From Trileptium ribeirensis (Eukaryota; Nematoda; Enoplea; Enoplida; Thoracostomopsidae), in the NCBI GenBank assembly GCA_030248225.1, contig JASANE010011723.1, positions 1 through 64,000 on the forward strand: a stretch of DNA of 64,000 nucleotides, written 5' to 3'. Below, one piece after another: positions 25,801 through 37,800 of the stretch. The notes under the pieces were generated by a model that had not been told where the DNA came from, did no database searches, and saw only the letters and a list, made by a program, of their open reading frames with translations. The number at the start of each line of letters is the position of its first letter. Position 1 is the stretch's first letter. A program made the translations under genes and the position numbers.

Positions 25801-28800
25801 GCCCTACTTACGTTTCACACGACAAATTGGTTAGTTAATCTTTTCTTTTGCTTGGTTGTATTGGAGCTTGATCATTGTATAATATATATTACATATGTTT
25901 GGTTTACAGGATGAAGCAAAAAATGTGGAAAATTTCAAACAAAATTTTTAAACCGGAATTCCGGTTCCGGTATGGTTTTTGCCCTTTGCCGGAACCGCAA
26001 CCGGAACACGACTTTCGCCGGAACCGGAATTCCGGTTACTCCCTGCTAGCAATTCGAGTAGTCACGCTGCAGCGCCAAAAGTAATAAAGCACGCTGACCT
26101 GCGTGCCAAGGAAGGAACTATTAATAATCCCCACTGTCATACTACTGGCGACGCGTACGAACCACACATCTTCGATTGAGGAATCCCGTCCTATTTTAAT
26201 AATGCGATAGCCGTCATAATAAATCATACCCCAAACAAGACGAAACAAAATAACAGTTATGAGGCTACCAGGGAATAACCGGAACCGAAATTTACCGGAA
26301 CCGGAGCCAGCAACCGGAACCGTCCATTTAAACCGGATCCGGAACCGGAACCGGAACCTGGTCTTCGAAATTTATATATAGTAAAAGATATGAAGGAAGA
26401 AATTAAGGTATAGTCGACTTAAAATGCATTAAAAATAACTTTTACATTAAACTTAATATATTGATTGCAGGGAATAACCGGAACCAAAATTTACCGGAAC
26501 CGGAAACAGCAACCGGAACCGTCCATTTAAACCGGAAACGGAACCGGAACCGGAACCTGGTCTTCGAAATCTATATATAGTAAAACAGATGATGGAAGAA
26601 ATGAAGGTATAGTGAATTTAAAATGCATTAAAAATAACTTTTACATTAAACTTAAGGTTTTGCGATGGTATTATTGCCTTTCTGAAACTTTAAAGAGACT
26701 GATGAAGCTAATAATGTTTATTTATCGATCAAATATGTCGATTTTTGGACACCCAAAGCAAAAATGCCTTCCACTATACACCATTGCATATACTGCGTCA
26801 AATCGAATATGCTTACAAAGCTTGGAGCCTAGAATACACACTTTCGCTCTGTCTCCAGTCGCGTCCCTTTACTACACATACGTTTGTTGTATGTTCTTCT
26901 GTAGGAAACTTAAAATTATTGGTTTATATGATTCTAAGAGAAAATAATAGATATAAGGTAATTTTCTGATCAGTGATCAGAGACGCTGTTTAAGCTAGCG
27001 TTGGACAAACAGTGCCCGTCAGTTAGGTCATAATGATGATAACTTTCTTATCAGAATGATTTAAATGAGACACACTGTGATGCTGCTCGCACAGTTTCAA
27101 TAAATACAGTTCATTGCCAAGAAAGCAGTTTCTAGCTGCGTTGCAGATAACGTTAGTTTACTTCAATTTAGACTGATTTACCAAGTTTACAAGTGCACTG
27201 GCGGGTGCTTGACGCAATTTATGTTAGCCAAGCATACCCTAAGTAGTTCTGCGAAAGCCATACTCTGTTACCGAGTTGAACCGGTTTAATTCAAACGTAT
27301 CCCACAGACTTCTGGATGTGTAAAATAGCTGCTACAAGCATCGACCTGGCTTTGATTTAACAAACTCCTGCTGGTTATTATGAAAAATTCCTGCTCAAAT
27401 TATGTGCCCTACTTACGTTTTACACGGCAAATTGGTTAGTTAATCTTTTCTTTTGCTTGGTTGTATTGGAGCTTGATCATTGTATAATATATATTACATA
27501 TGTTTGGATTACAGGATGAAGCAAAAAACGTGGAAAATTTCAAACAAAATTTTTAAACCGGAATTCCGGTTCCGGTATGGTTTTTGCCCTTTGCCGGAAC
27601 CGGAACCGGAACACGATTTTCGCCGGAACCGGAACCGGAACCGGAATTCCGGTTACTCCCTGATATATATAAGTGCTATTGAATTTGTTCCGAGTACGTA
27701 CATATATACCTTGGTTTCAGTTCTGTTTCAATACCCGGTGATTTCTGCTTTGTTGTAATTACGTACTTATATAGAGCTGTATTGATGTCGCGAGTTGTTT
27801 CAATTACTGGCTTACGTATATACGATGGTTCCTGGTTTGTGCCAGTTAGGTCGTCTACCTATGAGGTGACAACAGGGCTTTGTAGTCGGTGGGTGTATAT
27901 AGAGGAACTCGGTTTAGATATTAGCTTACGCTAGAGGCGATTAATTGATTCTGCATACATAGATGTACGTATTGCAATGCGACGGTGGGTTCCGTACCCT
28001 TTTGGACTATTCCCGTCGGGTGTTCCAGGTTGGGGAGAAACTGGTGACAGAATTCGGAAAGGTTGGCCACTATACACGTGGTCAGGATTATTGGGGAACT
28101 CGATTAAATGTTGACCATTACACTATGGACAGGATTTTTGGTATTCGGAAAAATGTTGTCCATTATACGGTGGACAGGATTTTTTGGTATTCGGAAAAAT
28201 GTTGTCCATTATACTGTGGACATGATTTTTGGTATTCGCTAAAAATGTTGTCCATTATACTGTGGACATAATTATTGGTGGTCGAAAAAATGTTGACCAT
28301 TGCACTGTGGTCAGAATTGTGTTCGAAAAAATGTTGACCATTGGGGTGTGGTCAGAATTATCGTAAAAGTTGTACCATTATTGTGTGGTCAAGATTATGG
28401 GGTTTCACTAAAAGTTTACCATCAGGCTGTGGTCAGGATTATCCACCTCGTAACGGTCCGTATGGATCTGTTACATATTGAAAATAACATTTACGCCAAA
28501 CTTAATGTATTGCGATGGCATTATTGCCTTGCTGAAACTTTAAAGACACTGTGGAAGCTACCAATGTTTATTCATTCTGATCAATATGTCGGGTTATGGA
28601 CACCCAGAGCAAAAAATATCTTCCACTGTGCACCCTTGCGTCTACTGCGTCAAAATGAGTGTGCGTACAACGCATGGAGCGTAGAATAAACACTTTCGCT
28701 CTGTCTCCAGTCGCCTCTCTTTACTACACATACGTTTGTTACATGTTATTCTGTAGGAAATTTGAAAGTATAGGTTTTAACCCAATTGCGTTCAGACACT

Positions 28801-31800
28801 CTTAAGTATCAATTCATAACATGTCGGAAGATAATTCGGATGCTAGTCGTACACTACAAGGTCGATCAAACTCTGAACGATATTTGTCGGATATCAGTGA
28901 CTTAAAGGATTTCAAGCGGAAACTACATATCAGTAAAGGTCAGAAATCACGCTGCTAAATATTCGGATACATGCGTATTATGTATACGTTTATAGACGAA
29001 TTATAGTCAAAATCAGAGATTAAAAGCTTGTATACATACGCAATTCTAAGCATATAAATGATACATATACGGTATGTTTATAATATAGCTTTAGCAACTA
29101 TGTCTACATGCATGCGGTAGTTGTATTACCGTATTACACATTGTATGTAAACATATAATAGAGGCTTATTCATTACTTATCTGTATATCAGTTTAATATA
29201 GATCAAATATTTTGAAATTTATGATTATATTGCGTATAATAATCAAATTATAATTTATGTGGTTCTAAGTGAAAATAATAAAATGTAATTTTCTGATCAA
29301 TGGTCAGAGAAACTGTTTAGGCTTTCGTTGGGCAACAAGTGCCCGTCAGTTCGACGATAGTGATAGTAACTTTCTACTCTAAATCATTGGTGGCGGAACG
29401 GGGGGATCATTGCCCCCACTTGTAAGATGTTATTGAAAGTGCCCCCACTTTTGCAACATCCTAGTTTAAGTATCCCGCTGTTTCTAATGATGCTGTCTTC
29501 CCTTCTGAGTCAGGTAATACTGAGTCAAGTTTTGACTCAGCCCAACTTCGACTCACGCATTTAGATTGCCACTGAATACTTATCGAATTACTTGTTACAT
29601 GTCATTGCGAACGATGTATCTATAATGCAGGCAGGTACACTATTTTTATACCATTTTTTGTACACGCTTATTTTGATGTTTACACAAAGAGTTTGTCCCC
29701 ACTTTTCTCAACGTTCTGTCGCCACTGATCTGCATGCTATAAATGAGACAAACTGTATAATGCTTGCGCAGTTTCAATAAATACAGTTCATTGCCAAGGA
29801 CGCAGGTTCTGGCTGCGCTGCAGATAACGTTACTTTGCTTCAATGTAGACTGGTTTACAAAGTTTACAAGCGCACCTACTGAATTTATGTGCCCTACTTA
29901 CGTTTCACATGGCAAATTGCTGAGTTAATCTTTTCTTTTGTTTGGTTGTATTGGAGCTTGATCATTGTATATATATTACAATTATGTTTGCACTACAGAT
30001 GAAGCAAAAATGTGGAAATTTTAAACAAAATTGTTAAACCGGAATTCCGGTTCCGCAATTCCGGGTTTTGCCCTTTGCCGGAACCGCAACCGGAACACGA
30101 TTTTCGCCGTAACCGGAATACCTGTTACCCCGTGGTACATTGATACTTGTATGTTAAGGTTTTGCATTCAAAGTAGATATGTTTATTCAAATATATATAT
30201 TCAAGATATGTATATTCAAAGTAGATATGTTTATGTCAATTATTTTTGATTGAATATTACATATTTTTAGCGTGCTTAAAAGGGGTCGTAATAGGCGGAT
30301 TTATTTTTATTGTGATTGTTTGAAAATACTCTATTACATTCCATGCTTTTCGTGTTCGTTCATTAAATTTGAACTATGTTAGCTGAAAAATTCACACATG
30401 TATATTATTCATAGCTTTGTATTGTAGTATCCATGCACACTATAATATGCTGGCCTGTCCACGGTCGTCTGCAAATTGTGCGGACATTTGGGGGTGTGAA
30501 TTGTTAATTCTCCTGGGAAATTCCAAAAAAGGGGAGGGGGTAAAAATTTTGCTCCATGCGCTTTCTATGTTTCCGACTACTTTTAACTGCCGTACAAATA
30601 TTTTATGGTATGTATAAGACACTGTTTTAGTCATAATATATAATTAATGTTTAAGAATTTTCACCAAACAAAACCATAAACATTGGGACACTAATAAATC
30701 TTGGATTTAATTGTGTGGGGGTTCCTTTGCCCATTACTTTGGACCGGTCAGTTATTCACTACGTCAATGTTAACACCGAATACCGGCAACATGATTCACT
30801 CAGTCTAACTACTGGCCCCGATAAGCACTGGAAAGCAGGTTATCAGTTATTTCCGAGCTAATAAAAGCCGCGATGAGAATGTCTTACCTAGTTTTTTTAA
30901 TATTAGGTAGATAGCCCGGTTTTAATCTCTTGGGACTGTTATTTTGATATAGACGCTAAAGGTATGGGTTTCATGTAATTTCGTTTTCTCATTTGTAATT
31001 AGTTATACAAAGAGTTCACGATGAACCCTTGAAGAAGAACGTGACACTCGTGTCACACTATGTTGTATACGTTGTGGGATGACGCTGCCCTAATCCTCAA
31101 TCCCCAATCCTCCAGAAATATCTGCACGAGATAAAGGTAGCAGACAGCCCAGAATGCATCCTGTGTGGACACGACATCGACAACCTAGACCATGTACTCA
31201 GACACTGGAGACCCTTACCGAGACCTGCTAGTAACCACAACTGAGGATGTTCTGTGGATTGATGCTGTAAATACTGTTAGTTTCCTGAAGAAGAAATGTG
31301 GGCGTCTCGCCTGACGGACATCGTGCCGCATCCACAAAGAAGAAGATGACGCGGACCATTTTTCCTTTAGTTGTGCCACTTTTAGACGGGACAAGTTTCC
31401 CATTTTTGTCCTGTCACTCAACTTTCGGTCCTGTTTCCATCAAATTTTGTTTTGCCCCCTCCCCAACTTTTATTCTGTTACACCAATTTTTATTCCAAAG
31501 TCGGATCAGAAAATAAAAAAAATTGGTTCGGCTTTGGAACAAACGCTGGGGGTCATAACAAAAGTAAGAAAGGCAGCACGAAATTTGGGGGGGGGCAGGG
31601 GGCAGGAAGGAAGTTGGAAAGGCAGTACCAGAGTTGGGGGACAGTGCGAATGTTAAGGGGACTGGACAAAAGTAAGATACTTGTCCTACTATGTAAAAGT
31701 GGGATAACTAAAGGAAAAATTACCGCGTCAGTCAGACTCTTGGTTATATGAAATACTGTAACATAGCTTCCGCTACTGTAAATCCACTTGCGTTTTGGTA

Positions 31801-34800
31801 CAGACTACAATACTGGAACTACACAAAGACCTTTGCATACGATGGATAATAGTTTATAACTCCTTAGGATGTTAAAATACATTACGCTTCTGTAAGACTG
31901 ATCCTGATTCGACATGGCTCAGTTTAATTTGGTTTCCTAATGTCTTATCAACCTGGTTCATTACATTGTCTATGTGTGATTGTACACAAGGTTTCGCATA
32001 TAAACTGCAATGCAGCCAGTACGACAAAATGAAAATTTAGTTATGTCGAAGAAAAATAGCGTGTCTTAACTTCGTTTAAATTTTTAAAGGATCTCGAATT
32101 TTTGATTGAATTTAATCAAAATCTGAATCAAAATTGAATATAATTGATCAAAATCAATTTGTACTGTTTCTATTTGGCAGTTGGCTCGTTTTGATTCGTA
32201 TAGAATAGAATGGTATTATAGAAAAAGCTATCAATCGTGTGTTTTTTGCCAGAAGTGGCGTAGAGCAAAAAAGTGCCAGAATTCAGTGAATAGAGAGGAG
32301 CAGTAAACTGATGCTGGGGACACGATCCAGGAGTACCTTTTCACCAAGAGAAACTGAAAAATACAAGTCCCGTGCTCCCAATACAGAGAAGCCTGCCAAT
32401 ACTGGGTTTAAAGGGATATACCACAGTCTGTACAATGTGCTGAGGATACTAGCCATGACTACTTTTTCACGAAGAGAAACTGTCTGCTCTCAATACAAAG
32501 AAGCCAGCCAATATTGGGTTTAAAGTCATATACCACAGCCTGTATAATGTGGCATTGTAATCTATTACTGTGATATTTAAAACATTAAGTGCGAAGTTCT
32601 ACGAGTTGATGATTTAAAGCAAATCAGTTAAATTTCTTTAGGTGTCGAAAGGCCGTGAAGAAAAATCTTTGTACAGTCTTCCTGAATATGAAGAATGGAA
32701 AGCAGAAACACCCAACTGGAAATCTTATAAAGTCAAATATTACAAGGGTATGTTATTTTCTAAGCTTGCATCAAACGGGGATATTAATTGTTTTTGAAAC
32801 GAGCGAAGCGAGTTTCCCCAAATAGGTTGCTAGCGTGCGAATAGGGGAAATTTTTTTTTTGTTTGTCTGTGACTTTCATAGCTCGACACTGGATCGATGG
32901 ATTTTCACAAACATTTTTTAAATGAACCGTTATGGTCTCTATATGATTCTTTTGTAGGTTTGATGTGCATTCCGGGTCGGGTTTCGGGTAAGAAACGGGT
33001 CAGAAGGGTCAAAATTTAACTTTTTTTTTGAAATTTCGGTTTTGGAGTTGCGTATATATGTGTCTATAACTCGAAAAATAGAAGGCAGAGCGAAAAACGT
33101 AGGTACCTTCCGTATTCGCCTCAACGAGAGCTACAACTTTTTCTCTTACGTTATTTTTGTGGGACTTCAATCTAACCCAGAAAAATGGGTTAAAGGTCAT
33201 TGGACCACCTGTAGTGTGAACTGCAAAATTCGAGATTTGGTTAAGTTCGCCTGATCATCCTGAAGAGACGGGTTGCTTTGGTTTCGTCTTTGATTATCAT
33301 TTTGTATGAACATAAGGCACGACTGGGTCTGTAAAGTGTGAGGTCACGCTCGCTCGTTTCCCCTCGCTTGCGAGCTACTAGTAATAGATGAATGCGTGAA
33401 ATATGAAAAATAAAATTTAGACTTCTCCCAAGTAGGGCTACCAATCAATTTTTGGAACATAGAATCATACTTGAGGTTCTCATATACTGATAATATAATC
33501 ACGTTATATTATATTATATATATTTATTAAGTATTGCAATGTGTGTTGGTAGAGATAGGTGTGAAAAATCCGAATTTGGGCCCCAGACGGGTCTTAGAAA
33601 TGTGAAGCCAAAAGTGTCTTATCTAGGAAATTGGGCACCAATGTGATATTTGCAATATATGAGCATATTTTATAGTATATCTGGGCACAATGTAAACGAA
33701 TTATCTATGTTGGCTTGTACTCCTCACCAAAGCTATAAACCTTTGCAATGTGCATATCTTAGTATCTCTTATATTTTGAAATATAGAAAATTTAAGAGCT
33801 AAGTCAATTACCCTCTTGATTGCAAATATTCATATTTTTTTGTAACCTTTTTCCCCGGGAGCCATGACTTGGTGAGGCTATATGTCTAGGTGCTATCACC
33901 TTTAAAATCAACTTTTCAACCAATTTTCTTGCTGAAATTTATAAAAATTATAACATCCGAAAGGGATTTTTTAGTGGATTTTTTCAAGTGTTTATGTCAA
34001 CTGCGTGGTGTTTTTACCGTGGTGGAGCCATTTATCCGGTAAAAACACCGCGCAATTGACATAAGTAACGGGGCATCGAAAAATGCTGTCGTTGTTACGG
34101 CATTAATAAATAGACAGTTAAAGAAATTTTTTGACAATTGGTGTAGAAGCAGGCGGAGCGTACGGCCGACAATTATACGTTACACATTTTACTGTGTTGT
34201 TCTTGGTTAGATAGCACTTATACATCATGATAAACCACATGGCGTTCGAGAGTTAGATTACTTGAGCCTGCGTATCTTTATGTTAGATGTCGTAGATGAT
34301 GCTCGTAATATATCCGACTGAGCGTACATTTGTTGTAGGTTTGGGTACTTCTACGGCTAAAGAAGCGAAGGAATATTTTAGCGATATGATACGGCACCGT
34401 ATCCCATTTCGATATTCTGGCGCTGACGATGATGCTTCAATTGAACTAGCATTTTCTAAAACTCGTGTTGATGACCGCAAAGTGTGGCTCACCGATTTTA
34501 TGGAAGATCGCAAACGCAGGCGTGAGCTCGGGTTACCCGATGTAAGTTATAATGGGTAAATACTTAAAGTGAGTACATTCAGATTTCCCATTAAATTTGC
34601 ACTCAAAATCTGCGGAAAAATTCTTAATGAAAAATGAAATAGCACTGTTTTATAATCGAAATACACGATTTCAAATTGAGTGAAAAAATTTGCTTCAAGA
34701 TTTATCAGTTTTTTCCGGTTTATTTGTTTCTTGCAGTAAGATGTATAAACATTGTAAGAATTGAATCAAAAAGAAATGCAAAAATACTTAGATTTCTACC

Positions 34801-37800
34801 TACACATTTTGAGCTAAAATACATCTTTAGTGTTATGGTATATGAATACTACGAGTTAATCCTTGTGCATGCCGTTAAACGTTGCACGTCTGGGGATGAA
34901 TCTAAATTGAGCCACATGTTTATGTGCTGAAACTAATGTGGTTTTGAATGGAATTTTATTTTTATTCATAATTAAAACCAAATATTTTAAGTAGGCAGAC
35001 GCGGATCAAAAACAGTAAAATACTTTAAACTGACAAAACTGAAATGATCCAAAAACACTTAAAACCCTTTACGATGTTGTTATTTTTAGGTGCTTGTTTT
35101 TCTTGTTCTGATATTAAAATATTTTAGCAGAAGGGCAGCGTTAATACTGTTTGTAGCTAAACCAGTTTCGTGCACCCAACCTGTATACAATGCAAAAACT
35201 TCTGTGTAGTGGCCACATACGTAACTTTTTGTGGTCATTGGATTGTTTTAAGGCTTACAAAATCGATTCTAGCTTATGTAGGGCTCTAAATGATGATATA
35301 GATTAAATTTTAGACGTTATATGACAAGTTTCTGGTCCGACACGTTATCTCTGTTGGAGTAGGATTTCACGCCTTGACGAGAGTGAAACTTGCTACTGAC
35401 CAGTAGGAAATCGATCTACTTTTTAGTTCGCCCATTGTTGGAGTAGAAGGAGCGACGCTGATGAACTTTGTGGCTGAATCATGACTTACAGTGTATAAGC
35501 TCTTTTGACAGTGCGAAATAGAGCTTTCTTTATTCATTGTCGATTACTGTCTAAGTCTGTATTTTCGTAACACCTTTGTCCGTGCCTGGTTGTCACAACC
35601 TGTATTACCATTGAAATCTGCGGCCAGCAAGCAAACATGACATCCGACGAACGAATATCCCGTCGGAGTCTAACCAGCGGAGCTTAACGCCAAGATGGCA
35701 ATGCTGTATTTCAGAGCCTAGTGTACTAATAGTTCACTTCTTCCAGGATCACGCAATGTTCTTACCATTCCAAAACCCTGGTTTACTAATGGTTTTTGCA
35801 TCTATAATTTCACGTTCAGGACAGTGTCCGCGGGTGCTGGATACCGTTGCATCACTTCCTCGGTTACGCCGAACGCGGTAGTATTAAGATCATTATTCGT
35901 ATTGCTACCAGTCGCATTGGATGATTGAACAGCGACTAAACACTAACCTCTTGTCGTTGGATTTCAGGTTTATCTCTATGAAAAAGACACTCGATGCATC
36001 AGCTACAAAGATTTTATTAACAAAGAGCTCATTCTGTTTTCTAATATGGACAACGAGCGGTCGATACCGTCGCTTATGGATGGATTTAAGCCGGGTCAGC
36101 GCAAGGTTTTGTTTACCTGTTTCAAGCGCAAACTCACCAAAGAAGTTAAAGTGGCACAGCTGGTTGGCTCGGTGGCCGAAATGTCCGCTTATCATCACGG
36201 TGAAGTAAGTCAGCTTATTCAGAAGTAGGTATGTAGTCAATTAAAAAGAAGTATACGTGGAATTTGTTTTGAATATAATCACGCTATCATGTCGTGGTAA
36301 TTATATGGTTTTTAATATTGGGGTTAGTGGGTTTTGATGGCCACATGGTAATATATTTTGATGCTACTTTTGTGAGATGAGGGAGTACGGCGTACAACCT
36401 CTTTGACTGCCTGTGACCACTATCGCGAAACATCTAACGTCCGATTCCGTCACTGATATCTTTTTGATATTTGTTGAAGATCAACAAAAGGCTCATATGG
36501 CCGGGAATCCATCGGTTCTCCACAAATAGTTGCCGCACATTTAGGTTCAGTTGCGATAGCTACGAGTAAGTGGGTCACCCTAACATAGTGGTCGCGGTGA
36601 AACTATTATGTTCCATCAAAAATGTACATCGGTGAAATCAGTTTAAAATGATATTTTAATCAGTCGCCGTGTTTACAGCATTGTAGATTTGTTTAGTTTG
36701 GCTTTGAATTTATGTCGGCCCTGCATTCTCCGTTGTCAACCAAAAATGTTTCTGGAGATGGATTAGTGAATAGGTCTCATTTAGTGAGCAAGTCTCCAGT
36801 TATAGGCGTAACATTCGGGCAAATGCAGAGTCAATATACCAGAAGCGCGGGACACTGGTCTTTCCATGTTTTTAAAAATCTCGAGGCTATTTATGGAGCT
36901 CTTCCATATGTATTCTGGAGGTAAATCTAGTGGTGATAACATTTCCAATAATTGGCGCATGGTTTTTTGCTATGTAAACTCATTTGCGGCAGACTTTATT
37001 AGTGCCGTAACTGCGTTATGAAGTCAGCCGAAGCTACCAACAATGCACTTCGCCCCTTAAGTTTTGCGTGTTATGAACAATCTTAATCAATATCGAACAT
37101 GTGGGATTTTATGGAGTTGGTAGGGACGAACATAGAGATTTTGGCCAGTATTGCGGGCGAAATGCAGAGTTGGGATCATCCCACCACATAATGGGAGTAC
37201 TAGTGTAGTGTTGACTAAGGAATTTTGTAAGAAATACGAAACGCGCATCAGAGTGAAATAGAGTGTCTTTCCAAAAACAACAATAACAATTATAAATATG
37301 TATTTTCACACACAAATTGTATAATAACGGACGATAAATATTATATGATTGTCACAGATGTTCGATCATTTGTAGCTGGTATTACGGAGTTTGCATTGTA
37401 CTTGATGACACGGTTTATTTTTTTTTTGCGTAATTTACGCGTTTTTGAGGACCCGTTTCGCATTTTTTTAACCAAGCTTTGCGAAATTTACGCCTTTTAT
37501 TTCTAGGACCGGAAAAACTAAGCAGTTTACATATTGTGGACCTGACATCTTCCGCAAAATATTCGAAATGATTCTCAATGCACAACAGCATCTGCTACAA
37601 TGATAATATGCATTAATAGCAGCATAAACAGTTTGTCTTTAGAGAATCCGTATAACTTATGCGTTCTGGAATGATAGAAACAGTACATGCTGATATTAAT
37701 GCATATTTTATATGTATGCATATAAATTTTTTTATTTTCTTTTTATGATAAAAATAACGCTTTCTTGGTATACCGTTACGCATTTTTTTTAAAACAGATT

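Larger units (their letters stand above)
17891..28475. mobile_element. Large insertion of unknown class, TGTAA...TTACA ends
   Basis: Bounded by TGTAATATCG and GATCTGTTACA and flanked by TATT, inside a family A copy. After removing the hAT composite (24867-27662 plus one copy of its 8-bp duplication) it is about 7.8 kb. TG...CA ends with a short duplication suggest an LTR retroelement, but I find no pair of long direct repeats, no primer-binding site and no reverse transcriptase or integrase. CpG exceeds GpC in the stretch I counted (20341-20940: 38 versus 25). It contains about 170-bp repeat units (20500-20900), a TA-rich microsatellite, hairpin tracts and arrays. Strand unknown. Confidence 0.6.
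28476..30131 (+). mobile_element. Family A copy, right part (continues 17743-17890)
   Basis: Resumes the family at 'gaaaataacatttacgcc' and runs to a worn right end 'gttacccc'. Relative to copies 1 and 3 it has an extra stretch of about 470 bp (about 28775-29243), and a separate short element at 29390-29725. Divergence from copies 1 and 3 is clearly higher, so this is an older copy. Confidence 0.75.
17094..32641 (+). other. TOP2 intron, 15.5 kb, nested mobile elements
   Basis: Longest intron in the window. 17094-17742 is unrecognised; 17743-30131 is a hAT-like copy carrying the nested insertions described separately; 30450-30751 a family B relative; 31110-31430 a retroelement tail; 32334-32552 a tandem duplication. 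30752-31100 and 31435-32300 show nothing clear, apart from G runs near 31586. Acceptor tttctttag ends at 32641. Confidence 0.8.

Noticed and set aside
28076..28445. CRISPR-like array
   Set aside because: The genome is animal, units are contiguous hairpins with no unique spacers, and there are no cas genes.
17891..28475. Standard LTR retrotransposon
   Set aside because: TG...CA ends fit, but 'tgtaatatcgacgtgac' has no second copy and 'ggatctgttaca' no internal copy; no gag-pol motifs. Kept as unknown class.
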